DNA of 64,000 nucleotides from Psychrobacter sp. P11G3 (GTDB lineage Bacteria; Pseudomonadota; Gammaproteobacteria; Pseudomonadales; Moraxellaceae), in contig NZ_CM003596.1 of NCBI RefSeq assembly GCF_001435845.1, positions 2,713,298-2,777,297 of the forward strand. Reading direction: 5' to 3'. Below, one piece after another: positions 55,752 to 64,000 of the stretch. Both the position numbers and the translations under genes were made by a program. Every line of letters starts with the position of its first letter. Position 1 is the stretch's first letter. The notes beneath the pieces are model-generated. The model was not told the DNA's origin. It searched no databases and saw only the letters and a list, made by a program, of their open reading frames with translations.

Positions 55752-56600
55752 ATGAGCGCTAAAAACTATAATATTCGTACCGCTGGACAAGCAAATATCC
55801 CAATCCTAGGCCTAGGTACTTGGCAGTCAACTGGACAAGATTGCGTGGATGTGGTCAAAAAAGCGTTAGAAATGGGGTATGAGCATATCGATACCGCTCA
55901 AGCTTATGGCAATGAAAAAGAAGTTGGCGAAGGTATCAGACAGTCAGGCGTGGCTCGCGATAAGTTCTTTTTAACTACCAAGATTTTTCCAGATGATATG
56001 AAGTTTGAGCCAGAAAAACTGGTCGCCGCAGCGAAACGTTCTTTGGAAGATTTGGGTACAGATTATGTCGATCTATTGCTATTGCACTGGCCTGATGACC
56101 GCGTGCCATTGTCTGAGACTATTCCTGCATTGTGTGAACTCCAAAAGCAAGGCGTGACGCGTCATATTGGTGTTTCAAACTTCAATATTGCTAATATCAT
56201 TGAGGCCAAGAAATATGCTGATGTGCCTATCGTCGTGAACCAAGTAGAGTTTCATCCCTTTATTAAGCAAAACACATTGCAGACCTTTTTGAATAATCAT
56301 CACATTCTGCTAGAAGCTTACTCGCCATTAGCGCGTGGTGATGTATTTGATAACGAAGTAATTAAAGAGATTGCAGATAAGCACAACGTAACACCAGCAC
56401 AAATCTCACTAGCTTGGATCTTATCAGACAAGCATCGTGTGGCTATTCCAAAAACGTCTAACCCTGATCACTTGCAAGGTAATCTAGATGCCATCAAGGT
56501 TGAGTTAAGTGCAGACGAATTAGAAAAAATCGGCAACCTAGCCAGCTCTGACGGTCGTAAAATTGAGCATCCTGACTATAGCCCAATATGGGATGACTAA
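55752..56600 (+). CDS. Aldo/keto reductase
   Basis: A 282-residue NADPH-dependent aldo/keto reductase of the 2,5-diketo-gluconate/DkgB-like group. The catalytic residues are seen as Asp47 and Tyr52 (HIDTAQAYGNE), Lys near 78 (LTTKIF) and His near 112 (LLLLHWPDD). IGVSNFN and the cofactor segment AIPKTSNPDHLQGNL are intact. DkgB-like enzymes reduce methylglyoxal and other aldehydes. Single gene, ending at a bidirectional terminator shared with ccmE. Confidence 0.94.
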   Translation: MSAKNYNIRTAGQANIPILGLGTWQSTGQDCVDVVKKALEMGYEHIDTAQAYGNEKEVGEGIRQSGVARDKFFLTTKIFPDDMKFEPEKLVAAAKRSLEDLGTDYVDLLLLHWPDDRVPLSETIPALCELQKQGVTRHIGVSNFNIANIIEAKKYADVPIVVNQVEFHPFIKQNTLQTFLNNHHILLEAYSPLARGDVFDNEVIKEIADKHNVTPAQISLAWILSDKHRVAIPKTSNPDHLQGNLDAIKVELSADELEKIGNLASSDGRKIEHPDYSPIWDD

Positions 56601-56645
56601 TAGAGTTAATAAGTACGATTAATTGATTAGCTAAACAAAGCTCAA

Positions 56646-56677
56646 TAAAAAGCCACCGATTATCGGTGGCTTTTTTA
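56646..56677. terminator. Bidirectional terminator between aldo/keto reductase gene and ccmE
   Basis: AAAAAGCCACCGAT-TATCGGTGGCTTTTTT: perfect stem between convergent genes. Confidence 0.92.
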
Positions 56678-56700
56678 TATGGTACGACAACTTATAATCG

Positions 56701-57201
56701 TTACTGTTGTAGCGTTTCGGTCTCATGAATTTTTTCAGCAGGATTATACTGTTCAGAAGAAGGTATCGCTCCGCTACGATTATTTTCTTTCATAGATTTA
56801 GCAACTTCTGGTGGCATATAGTTTTCGTCATGCTTAGCCAACACTTCCCCAGCGACGAAAGTATCGCCCTGCATTTTACCAGTGGCAACGACGCCTGAAT
56901 TTTCAGCAAATAAATCTGGCAGAATACCTTGGTAAGTCACGGGCACGGTTGACTGAAAATCAGTAATCGCAAACTCAACATTTAATGGATTGTCTGCTGC
57001 ACGCTGCACACTACCGGCAACCACCATACCTCCAGCACGAATACGTTTGTCTTGAGGCGCTTCACCTTGGGCAATAGCGGTTGCATCAAAGTAGTAGTCA
57101 GTTTGCTGTCCAATAGCATAGACAACCAACATAACTGCTATTGCTGCACCTGCCAGCGTAAACATAACCCACGTCAGTTTTTTCCGACGAACTGCATTCA
57201 T
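56701..57201 (-). CDS. ccmE: Cytochrome c maturation haem chaperone CcmE
   Basis: A 166-residue inner-membrane-anchored periplasmic chaperone. A membrane anchor (about 10-30) precedes the OB-fold ([65 protein letters not shown]). The haem-attaching His124 lies in H-DEN-Y with Tyr128, exactly the HxxxY motif. It receives haem from CcmABCD and hands it to CcmF. The gap of 243 bp from ccmD is larger than usual, and no ccmF follows. Confidence 0.95.
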   Translation of the reverse strand: MNAVRRKKLTWVMFTLAGAAIAVMLVVYAIGQQTDYYFDATAIAQGEAPQDKRIRAGGMVVAGSVQRAADNPLNVEFAITDFQSTVPVTYQGILPDLFAENSGVVATGKMQGDTFVAGEVLAKHDENYMPPEVAKSMKENNRSGAIPSSEQYNPAEKIHETETLQQ

Positions 57202-57444
57202 ACCACTACCCCATTAATGAGTCACTGTTTTATAAACCATAATCAATCTATAAAGCAGAAAAATTTGAAGAAACCACCATTAGAAAAACGTTCTAAAAAT
57301 GTCTTTCTAATCGTACTCTTCTAATCGCTATATGGTAGCATTTTTCAGATAAATCAATAAGCCTCATCACTGCCTATAAGGTCATATTTTTGTCAGTGTA
57401 AGGATACGGCTCCTTACGCTAAAACCATGATATTAAGATGATTT

Positions 57445-57666
57445 TTATTCCGCTTGTTTAGTTACAGGCGTTGAGGTTTTGGTCGTTCGTTGTGCTTGTC
57501 GCGCTTGCTGGATTGTCAGCTGTTTGATAAGTGACTGTCGTTGTTTGCGGCTATAGATAATAAACGCCAACATCACGCCGATCGTTATCGCCCAGCACGA
57601 CCACACAAAAACCCCATGCTTACCCATGGCGAAAAACTCAGATACGCTATAAAAGTAAGGCTGCAT
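57445..57666 (-). CDS. ccmD: Haem exporter small subunit CcmD
   Basis: A 73-residue protein with a single membrane helix (about 20-40; FVWSCWAITIGVMLAFIIYS) preceded by SEFFAMGKHG and followed by a basic tail. YFYSVSEFFAMGKHGVFVWSCWAIT matches CcmD. It is needed for release of holo-CcmE from the CcmABC complex. It starts 16 bp after ccmC. Confidence 0.92.
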   Translation of the reverse strand: MQPYFYSVSEFFAMGKHGVFVWSCWAITIGVMLAFIIYSRKQRQSLIKQLTIQQARQAQRTTKTSTPVTKQAE

Positions 57667-57682
57667 AGTATTTTCCTAGCCG

Positions 57683-58471
57683 TTATTTGTGTTGACCACG
57701 AATGTATTCTTTAACCCACGCTTTGCCTTGATCACGGTATAAAATCAGCGTGTTGGTACGATAAATCGCTAATGTCGCAACCAGTAAATAGCTGCCGATG
57801 ATCATCAGTAGCAAAGGCATCCACATATCTGCCGACATCTTCGGTGCGGCAGTCAAACTAAAGGTCGCGCCTTGATGCAAGGTATTCCACCACTCTACTG
57901 AGTACTTGATAATAGGCAGGTTCACTGCGCCTACAATAGACAAAATAGCGGCCGCTTTACCACGATTGGCCGTATGCTCAAAAGCGGCAAACAGTGCCAT
58001 TACGCCCGCGTATAAAAACGCCAATATCAGCATTGACGTAAGGCGCGCATCCCATACCCAGTAAGTACCCCATGTTGGCTTTGCCCAGATAGAGCCTGTA
58101 AGCAAACTAATGACACATAGCAAAAAGCCCATTGGGGCAAGTGCCTGCGCAACCAAACTGGCTGTCTTAATCTTCCATACCAAATAAATTACCCCCAAGA
58201 CCGCAAGGGAAAAATAGATAGAAATGGCAAGACTGGCCGCTGGAACATGGATAAAGATAATGCGATAGCTATTACCCTGAAGATAATCAGGCGGCGCAAA
58301 AGCAAGGCCCCATACGCTACCGATGAGCAAACAGAGACTGGCTAGTATCGCTAACCACTTGACCCAAGGGCTAAAGATACGAAAAAACTGCTTGGTACCC
58401 ACAGTGGTCAAGAAACCCTGCCAAATGCGCTGCCACAAGCTAGGGGATGAGACGTTATTCAGGTTGGGCAT
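57683..58471 (-). CDS. ccmC: Haem exporter protein CcmC
   Basis: A 262-residue, six-helix membrane protein with the tryptophan-rich haem-handling motif in GSIWAKPTWGTYWVWDARLTSMLI (WGTYWVWD) and flanking His residues (FIHVPAA, and NTLHQGATFS). It loads haem onto CcmE at the periplasmic face. A 230-bp gap separates it from ccmB, unusual for a ccm operon, so it may have an additional promoter. Confidence 0.95.
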   Translation of the reverse strand: MPNLNNVSSPSLWQRIWQGFLTTVGTKQFFRIFSPWVKWLAILASLCLLIGSVWGLAFAPPDYLQGNSYRIIFIHVPAASLAISIYFSLAVLGVIYLVWKIKTASLVAQALAPMGFLLCVISLLTGSIWAKPTWGTYWVWDARLTSMLILAFLYAGVMALFAAFEHTANRGKAAAILSIVGAVNLPIIKYSVEWWNTLHQGATFSLTAAPKMSADMWMPLLLMIIGSYLLVATLAIYRTNTLILYRDQGKAWVKEYIRGQHK

Positions 58472-58701
58472 TGGAAGAAACCTATTACACAGCTTACTGG
58501 TGATAAATGATGCGGTCTATATAAGCACCACTATCAACTCACCTGCTGGCGTTAAACACTGGATAGAATCTGCAAAGAGCTGTTTACGTATTCAATTGAC
58601 TATTATAGCAAAATTGCCAGTTTTCACCACGATGTTAATACATGTGATGCAGATAACTAAATTTAGATAACTGGACTTTAGGATTACAAAACGCAAATCG
58701 T

Positions 58702-59448
58702 TTAATTGAGCCATGACATTTTTAAAGTTGTAGCAATCACCCAAGGCATAACTAGGACAGAAACAATACTTCCTGCTAGTAATAAAGCTAAGATAGGCAA
58801 ACCATTCAGCCCAGAGGCAAATAAATCAACCGCACCCGTAGCAAAAATCAATACTGGCAACTGCATCGGTAAAGCAATCAAAGGCACCAATACTGCCCCA
58901 TTCTTTAACGATAGCGTCAAGCTACTAGCAATCGCGGATAGCATTAGGAGAATTGGGCTACCTGTCACGATAGAAGCCATCAATATCCACGCTTCAAACC
59001 AACTAAGCTGAAACAACGGCACGGCAAGCAAACTAAGCGCTGCCACAATACCACTGCTAAAAATCCAATGAATGACCAGTCTAATAAATACCCATAACGG
59101 TAGTGACGCTTTGGCGACGACCAATTGCGCAAGCGTACCGTTATCAAGCGCAGGCTTGAACAAGCCATCAACGCCCATTACCAGTGACAGCAACGCAGCA
59201 ATCCACACTGCTGATACGCCCAGACGCTGCAATAGCGCAGGCTCACTACCCACTGCCAACGGAAACAAAGTGATAATCACTAAGAACAGCACTAATGGAT
59301 ACAACCATTGTACCGCTCCTTGCTGCTTGACTTGCCATTCGCGTCGCCATAGCTGCAGGAAGCCAATACTGCGAGGTGCCGCAACAATAGCATTTGGACT
59401 TTTATTCATGGCTGCTACTGATCCTACTTGTATTGGACTGTCTGTCAT
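58702..59448 (-). CDS. ccmB: Haem exporter permease CcmB
   Basis: A 248-residue, six-helix ABC permease. The sequence FLQLWRREWQVKQQGAVQWLYPLVLFLVIITLFPLAVG, then AVWIAALLSLVMGVDGLFKPALDNGTLAQLVVAK, is typical of CcmB. The ATG at 59448 is preceded by AAGGACAAATA; a TTG start 39 bp upstream would overlap the spacing to ccmA and is less likely. It works with CcmA to power release of haem-CcmE. Confidence 0.94.
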   Translation of the reverse strand: MTDSPIQVGSVAAMNKSPNAIVAAPRSIGFLQLWRREWQVKQQGAVQWLYPLVLFLVIITLFPLAVGSEPALLQRLGVSAVWIAALLSLVMGVDGLFKPALDNGTLAQLVVAKASLPLWVFIRLVIHWIFSSGIVAALSLLAVPLFQLSWFEAWILMASIVTGSPILLMLSAIASSLTLSLKNGAVLVPLIALPMQLPVLIFATGAVDLFASGLNGLPILALLLAGSIVSVLVMPWVIATTLKMSWLN

Positions 59449-59493
59449 TATTTGTCCTTGCACATATGCTGATGGTACTGATAGCAATCAAAC

Positions 59494-60126
59494 TTATACC
59501 ATGTAATCTGACAAATCGAGCACTTGATTGGCGACACCGACTGCTTGATGGCTGGTCATTAGTATCGACCCGCCAGCCTGTGCAAAGTCGCGTAACCGCG
59601 CTTCTATACGTGCCACCATATCAACATCCAGTGCCGTGAAAGGCTCATCAAGTAACCAGAGCGGTGTTAAATCAGGAGTTAGTAGGTACAATCTGGCCAG
59701 CGTGATGCGCCGCGTTTGCCCAGCGGACAGGTGGCTTGAGCTGATCGTCTCAAACCCTTGCAGTCCAACCCATGTGAGCGCATCATCAATATCGGTAATA
59801 CTTGGCGTGATACCATATAGGTTCAGCAGAAATGTCAGATTCTGTGCTACTGTCAGATTTGGATGGATGCCCAACTGGTGCGAGACATATAAAGGTTGAA
59901 TGGGCAGGCACGACTGTCCTTGATAAGTAACTTCACCTGACAAAACAGGTAACAATCCAGCCAACTGCATGAGTAACGTGGTCTTTCCCGTCCCATTTGC
60001 CCCGATTAGATGGCAAATACTACCTGCAGATAGCTCCAACGCAACGCCTTCGCACAGCGGTATCTCACCGCGCTGAACCGTCAGCTCCTCAAGTGCAAGT
60101 AAAGGCGTATCCAAAACCGTCATCAA
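59494..60126 (-). CDS. ccmA: Haem exporter ATP-binding protein CcmA
   Basis: A 210-residue ABC ATPase. Walker A is GANGTGKTT, the signature is SAGQTRRITLARL, Walker B is LWLLDEPFTALD, and the H-loop is ILMTSHQAV. VQRGEIPLCEGVALELSAGSICHLIGANGTGKTTLLMQLAGLLP is characteristic of CcmA. First gene of the ccmABCDE cluster; promoter expected at 60130-60280. Confidence 0.95.
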   Translation of the reverse strand: MMTVLDTPLLALEELTVQRGEIPLCEGVALELSAGSICHLIGANGTGKTTLLMQLAGLLPVLSGEVTYQGQSCLPIQPLYVSHQLGIHPNLTVAQNLTFLLNLYGITPSITDIDDALTWVGLQGFETISSSHLSAGQTRRITLARLYLLTPDLTPLWLLDEPFTALDVDMVARIEARLRDFAQAGGSILMTSHQAVGVANQVLDLSDYMV

Positions 60127-60282
60127 AACCTCTGGTTATTTATCAAGCAGTCAATATTCATCACAAACAAAGGTAATGTTCGTGGCATAATACCCTATGC
60201 TCGCTACAAACACACAGTATAACAAATTGTCGATTACTCTGACTTCAAAAAGTACGACCTCAAAAAAATACGACTTTAAAAT

Positions 60283-61392
60283 ATGACCTCAAAACCTATG
60301 CCGACTTCACAAGATAGCCAAAAACCTAATACTGCTGCAGAGACTAACAATGACAACGCAGACACTAACTTGTTAAAAGAGCCATCAGCCAGCCGTTTGA
60401 CAGTAGATAGCTTGATCGATGCTCAAGTCAACTTTATGCAGCAGTGGTTGCACAATCAAGCTGAGCCACTAGCGATGGAAGCTTGGCAATGGTTTGGTGC
60501 GCAGCCTTTGAGCAAATATATCACCTGTGACCATTTACAGCAGCTGATGAAAGACTGGCTGTTAAATCAGCAGATGACTGAGGTGATGCGTACCGATATC
60601 CGTGATATTTTGCACACCATTATTTATCACCCAGTCAATGATAACGTGCCTTTGTCTGAGCTGATCGATGATGCCCAAGTTGAAACGCTGGCCAACTATA
60701 TCGGTAGCCATGAGCAGCAGCGCAACATATTGATTCATACGCTGGTCGGTAACGAAACCTTTGCAGATTTATTGACCCAAACACTCTATCACGCTATCAA
60801 TGACTTTATGGAAAGCACCCTCGATAAAGCAGGTGGCGTTGGTAAATTGATGAAGCTTGGGCGTAGCTCTTTTGAAAAAGCGACCAACAGAAACCTCGAT
60901 GAAAAACTGCAAACGTACCTGCATCGCAATATCAAAGATTTGACGCGCAAAGCCGAAGCCAATGCCCAAGAACACTTATCAAACGAAGAAGTGGCGCGCC
61001 TGATGGTTATGGGCTGGGATCGTATCAAAGACCAACCGATTAGCGAGCTACAAACCTATTTAAGCGATGAGCCTGGTAACAGTAGCATTGACCATATCGA
61101 AGCCAGTATCCAACAAAGCTACAATCGTCTACGACTGTCACCGTATCTGCACAGCTTAGTCTCGGCAAGCATTGACACTTGGTATGCCAATCATCAGTCT
61201 GACACGATGGCGACCATTGCGGCGAGTTTGCACATTGACGAAGCAGCCATGAAGCAATGTAGCACTACACTACTGCCTATCGTTTACAATGCTCTTGAGA
61301 CGCCTTGGTTAACGGCTCATATTCGTGAAATGCTAGAAGCGTTCTATGCACAGCCTACTATCAAAGAAGGTTTGGCATTCACTCACGATTAA
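60283..61392 (+). CDS. Uncharacterised helical protein
   Basis: A 369-residue protein I do not recognise. After a polar low-complexity leader (1-40) it is predicted almost all alpha-helical, without signal peptide or membrane helices. Notable segments are WQWFGAQPLSKYITCDHLQQLMKDWLL, ESTLDKAGGVGKLMKLGRSSFEKATNRNLDEKLQTYLHRNIKDLTRK (basic) and ARLMVMGWDRIKDQPISEL. It is transcribed divergently from ccmA and followed 30 bp later by a YbjN-like gene, suggesting a two-gene operon. The start ATG has no strong ribosome site; a second in-frame ATG at 60298 is an alternative. Confidence 0.8.
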   Translation: MTSKPMPTSQDSQKPNTAAETNNDNADTNLLKEPSASRLTVDSLIDAQVNFMQQWLHNQAEPLAMEAWQWFGAQPLSKYITCDHLQQLMKDWLLNQQMTEVMRTDIRDILHTIIYHPVNDNVPLSELIDDAQVETLANYIGSHEQQRNILIHTLVGNETFADLLTQTLYHAINDFMESTLDKAGGVGKLMKLGRSSFEKATNRNLDEKLQTYLHRNIKDLTRKAEANAQEHLSNEEVARLMVMGWDRIKDQPISELQTYLSDEPGNSSIDHIEASIQQSYNRLRLSPYLHSLVSASIDTWYANHQSDTMATIAASLHIDEAAMKQCSTTLLPIVYNALETPWLTAHIREMLEAFYAQPTIKEGLAFTHD

Positions 61393-61422
61393 TTTATAAC
61401 CCTTACTTGTCAGCATACAATT

Positions 61423-62283
61423 ATGAGTCAACGCAATAAACTCAGCTTATGGCAAAAGATCAAACGGTTACTGACTGCTGCCGCACCGCAGTCAGTCGTC
61501 GATGCTGCAAGCGAGCAAGGGCATGCATCACTTGCTGACAGCGAGATTAATAATACAAAAAATATATCAGCTGATATTTCTAATATCAGTTCTCAAGCTA
61601 CTGATAGTACTATCTCTGATATCTCTCATGAATTAGAGGCGAATCAGAGCAGCGAACAGGATAGCAATCAAGCACAAGCACAAGCAAATACATCTCAACT
61701 CAAAACCAATAACCTAAAAACCGATAGCGCAAATGCAGAATCTCAAAACCAAAGTGATACGCCTATCGTCGACTGCTTAAAGCAATACTTCAATGACAAA
61801 CAGTGGCACTACACGCATTATCGACCCAAAACCAACGATAGCCAAAAATCGCATCATTTTTCCTTGAGAATGCGTCATAAGCAAATAAACTGTGGCTATC
61901 TGTTTCGGGTGCAAGAAAAAAACAAACTGTTAGCCATCTACGGCATCTTGCCATTTTTGATACCAGAAACTCATCAAAGCGCTGCGATGCTACTTATCAC
62001 CCAAATCAACTATGACATGCTAGTCGGTAATCTAGAGATGGATGTCAACGATGGTGAGATACGCTACAAAAATGCTATCGATGTCGAAGCAGTTGGTCTA
62101 GATAATGAGATCATTGAGCATTTACTCCAAAGCGTGGTTGCGATGACTACGGTCGCCAACGAGCTATTTGGCAACTTGGTTAATAATCAAGACCCTGCTG
62201 AAGACATGCAAACGCTACTTGTAGAGCTACGTCAACAGACAGACGCGCGCACTTTCTTTCTGCCGACTCAGTTTGTTCAATAG
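61423..62283 (+). CDS. YbjN-domain-like protein with low-complexity N-terminal region
   Basis: A 286-residue cytosolic protein. The first 110 residues are Ser/Asn/Gln/Asp-rich and likely disordered. Residues about 115-265 look like a YbjN/type III chaperone-like domain: VDCLKQYFNDKQWHYTHY, HFSLRMRHKQINCGYLFRVQEKNKLLAIYGILPFLIPE, LLITQINYDMLVGNLEMDVNDGEIRYKNAIDVEA, LLQSVVAMTTVANELFGNL. YbjN affects motility and stress phenotypes in enterobacteria, mechanism unknown. Follows the uncharacterised gene by 30 bp. Confidence 0.78.
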   Translation: MSQRNKLSLWQKIKRLLTAAAPQSVVDAASEQGHASLADSEINNTKNISADISNISSQATDSTISDISHELEANQSSEQDSNQAQAQANTSQLKTNNLKTDSANAESQNQSDTPIVDCLKQYFNDKQWHYTHYRPKTNDSQKSHHFSLRMRHKQINCGYLFRVQEKNKLLAIYGILPFLIPETHQSAAMLLITQINYDMLVGNLEMDVNDGEIRYKNAIDVEAVGLDNEIIEHLLQSVVAMTTVANELFGNLVNNQDPAEDMQTLLVELRQQTDARTFFLPTQFVQ

Positions 62284-62411
62284 TTCAGTCCGTTCGATAA
62301 TTAAGTTCATCCGATAAACTGGTTTTTCAATCAAGCCATAACCGACGATAGCTGATACTTGTCCCTTTATTTTTCTATCCAAAAAACCATCAATACTAAG
62401 CTAGAAATCTT

Positions 62412-63326
62412 ATGCTAAAAATTGCCTACTCTGACGTCTTTCGCTACTCCGTGCCCGAAAAGCACCGCTTCCCCATGCAAAAGTACATTATGATTCCTGA
62501 GCGTCTACTGGCAGAAGGCACTATCAGCCAAGATAACTTCTTTGCCCCTGCTCGCTTAAGCGAAGATGAGATTTTGACCACGCATACCGCAGAGTACTGG
62601 TATCAGCTTAAAACTCAAACACTGCCGCGCAAGGCTGCTCGTGCGATCGGATTTGAGATGACGCCGCAGTTGGTCGAGCGCGGACGTTATATTGCTCATG
62701 CAACGTATGAATGCGCGCTATATGCTCAGCAATATGGCGTAGCGATGAACGTCGCAGGCGGCACCCATCACTCCTTTGCTGGTCATGGAGAAGGGTTTTG
62801 CGTATTTAATGATGTCTGTATCGCTAGCAACTTATTGCTAAATCGTAGACAGGCAAAAAAGATTTTAGTTATCGATTTGGACGTTCATCAAGGCAATGGC
62901 AACGCCAGCATCATGGCAGATGAGCCCCGCGTTTTTATCTTTAGTATGCATGGGGCAAAGAACTACCCGTTTCGTAAGCAAGTATCTGACTTGGATATTG
63001 AGCTAGACAATGATACCGGCGATGCTGAGTATTTACAGATATTAGAAGACACGCTGCCACGCTTAATCGCTGAGGTTGCACCAGATATGATTTTTTATCA
63101 GTCTGCTGTCGACGTGCTCGCCACCGACAAGCTCGGCAAACTTGGATTGACACAAGCAGGATGCAAGGCGCGTGATGAATATGTACTGCAGCAAGCAAAA
63201 GCTGCCAATATTCCTGTCGCTATCGTGATGGGTGGCGGCTACTCAGAAGATATCGAAGACGTGGTTGAAGCGCACTGCAATACCTTTCGTTTGGCACAGC
63301 AGATATTTTTTGAAGCATTGGTCTAG
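62412..63326 (+). CDS. Histone deacetylase-family (arginase/deacetylase fold) hydrolase
   Basis: A 304-residue zinc hydrolase. It has the tandem-His region VAGGTHHSFAGHGEGFCVFNDV, the zinc ligands in VIDLDVHQGNGNA (Asp and His) and the later SAVDVLATDKLGKLGLT (Asp), plus a final GGGYSEDI loop. Bacterial relatives deacetylate acetylated lysines (AcuC), polyamines or other amides; the substrate here is unknown. The TA of its TAG stop codon coincides with the TA flank of the MITE-like element that follows, so the stop may have been made by that insertion. Confidence 0.92.
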   Translation: MLKIAYSDVFRYSVPEKHRFPMQKYIMIPERLLAEGTISQDNFFAPARLSEDEILTTHTAEYWYQLKTQTLPRKAARAIGFEMTPQLVERGRYIAHATYECALYAQQYGVAMNVAGGTHHSFAGHGEGFCVFNDVCIASNLLLNRRQAKKILVIDLDVHQGNGNASIMADEPRVFIFSMHGAKNYPFRKQVSDLDIELDNDTGDAEYLQILEDTLPRLIAEVAPDMIFYQSAVDVLATDKLGKLGLTQAGCKARDEYVLQQAKAANIPVAIVMGGGYSEDIEDVVEAHCNTFRLAQQIFFEALV

Positions 63327-63495
63327 GACGTGTCCTCAATTCAAACGAGTGTCCTTTAAATGGGCCAAAAATAGCTAAATCTTGTCAAACAGCGTCAAAT
63401 AGTTGGGCAATATCTCGATATTATCTGCACTATTTTCCTTGTTTGACAGCAATTTATCTTATTTTTCTCACCATTTTTGAAATGAGGACACGCCC
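63326..63495. mobile_element. MITE-like 170-bp element with terminal inverted repeats and TA flanks
   Basis: The ends GGACGTGTCCTCAATTCAAA (63326-63345) and, inverted, GGGCGTGTCCTCATTTCAAA (63476-63495) agree at 18 of 20 positions. A TA dinucleotide flanks each side (63324-63325 and 63496-63497), as made by transposases that duplicate TA. The interior is AT-rich, non-coding and contains a further inverted pair (TGTCAAACA near 63386 and TGTTTGACA near 63440). This fits a non-autonomous miniature element; the parent transposase is not in the window. Confidence 0.7.
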
Positions 63496-63530
63496 TAATA
63501 AAATATCGCTGAAAAGGCTTATATCTTTAG

Positions 63531-64000
63531 CTATAACAATGCGGTAATACCTTGCCAACCGACACGTATTCCGAGCACGATTAAAATCAATAAAATAAGC
63601 TGACGAAAACGCGCTTGCGGCAAATAGCGACGCAAACGGATTCCAACTAGCAGTGTGACTATAGACAGCACACTTAAAAAAGTAATCAGCTGCCACTCAC
63701 CACTGCTCAGTGCCATGATAGGCTCACGCAACACGATAATTTGAGCAATCTTTCCTAAGAAATAGCACATGTTGCCGACTTTGGCGATGGTATTTTTATC
63801 GTCACTGGCAGACAGTAAATACATCATCAGTATGGTCGACATCGCATTGGTCGAGCCGCCGATGACGCCTGCACCAAAGCCAACGGCAATTAACATAGGT
63901 CTGGTGTTTGGTAGACGGATTTGCTTACCGAGTAAACTACTCACAACGTAGAAAGCAATGACCGCGGCCAACAATAAAAGAATATAAGCACTATCGACCC
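63531..64000 (-). CDS. TauE/SafE-family sulfite exporter-like permease (partial, 5' end outside the window)
   Basis: The visible 156 codons encode the C-terminal part of a TauE/SafE (DUF81) membrane protein with about five helices, including VGFGAGVIGGSTNAMSTILMMYLL (the second conserved repeat motif) and YFLGKIAQIIVL. The frame stays open to position 64000, so the start lies beyond the window edge. Family members export sulfite, sulfoacetate or other anions; the substrate is not known. Confidence 0.85.
   Translation of the reverse strand, partial: VDSAYILLLLAAVIAFYVVSSLLGKQIRLPNTRPMLIAVGFGAGVIGGSTNAMSTILMMYLLSASDDKNTIAKVGNMCYFLGKIAQIIVLREPIMALSSGEWQLITFLSVLSIVTLLVGIRLRRYLPQARFRQLILLILIVLGIRVGWQGITALL

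Overview
The window looks like a chromosomal stretch from a Moraxellaceae gammaproteobacterium, most likely Psychrobacter. This is inferred from moderate GC with AT-rich intergenic regions, from gene families (AhpF/AhpC/OxyR, imelysin iron operon, Ccm system I, MinCDE, a complete Pil-Chp cluster) and from protein style (Asp/Asn/Ser/Thr-rich low-complexity inserts). No database search was possible, so the genus is an inference. The content is mostly core chromosome. There is no prophage, CRISPR array, rRNA operon or intact insertion sequence; the only mobile-like signals are a 170-bp MITE-like element at 63326-63495 and a possible relative of its end at 20942-20979.

Layout. 1-5.7 kb: LysR regulator, NhaC-type antiporter, tRNA-Gly(GCC), M48 lipoprotein protease, BolA, SirB-like membrane protein, small lipoprotein. 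5.8-11.5 kb: TrxC-like thioredoxin, methyltransferase, then a sulfide/persulfide module: a persulfide-dioxygenase-like MBL enzyme divergent from a BigR/SqrR-type ArsR repressor, a SulP transporter and two tandem DUF442 rhodanese-like proteins. 11.8-15.1 kb: BASS transporter, GST, AGCS amino-acid symporter. 15.4-19.6 kb: peroxide defence (ahpF, ahpC divergent from oxyR). 19.6-21.7 kb: HD-like hydrolase, TPMT-family methyltransferase, YgjP-like metalloprotease with a probable ATT start. 21.8-28.2 kb: four-gene imelysin/di-heme/DUF1513 operon behind a near-perfect Fur box. 28.4-34.8 kb: OmpA lipoprotein, acyltransferase, a membrane protein that looks like a voltage-sensor domain without a pore, minCDE, cytochrome b561.

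34.9-47.4 kb is the twitching-motility chemosensory cluster on the minus strand, in the order pilG, pilH, pilI, pilJ, pilK, chpA (2291 aa), chpB, chpC. PilJ lacks almost all of its periplasmic domain. 48.1-52.5 kb: an orphan lipoprotein adaptor followed by an OmpR-type two-component pair whose kinase has about 250 low-complexity residues inserted inside its ATP-binding domain. 52.8-55.4 kb: metNIQ methionine importer. 55.7-60.1 kb: aldo/keto reductase and ccmABCDE, without ccmFGH. 60.3-64 kb: two uncharacterised proteins (one YbjN-like), a histone-deacetylase-family hydrolase ending at the MITE-like element, and a TauE/SafE permease cut by the window edge.

Functional links visible here: thiol, persulfide and peroxide chemistry (TrxC, persulfide module, GST, Ahp/OxyR), iron uptake under Fur control, haem export for cytochrome c (Ccm) serving proteins such as the di-heme lipoprotein, and surface motility control by Pil-Chp. 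The best candidates for undescribed biology are the voltage-sensor-like protein upstream of minCDE, the split-ATPase histidine kinase, the sensorless PilJ, and two genes with apparently non-canonical start codons (ATT and CTG).
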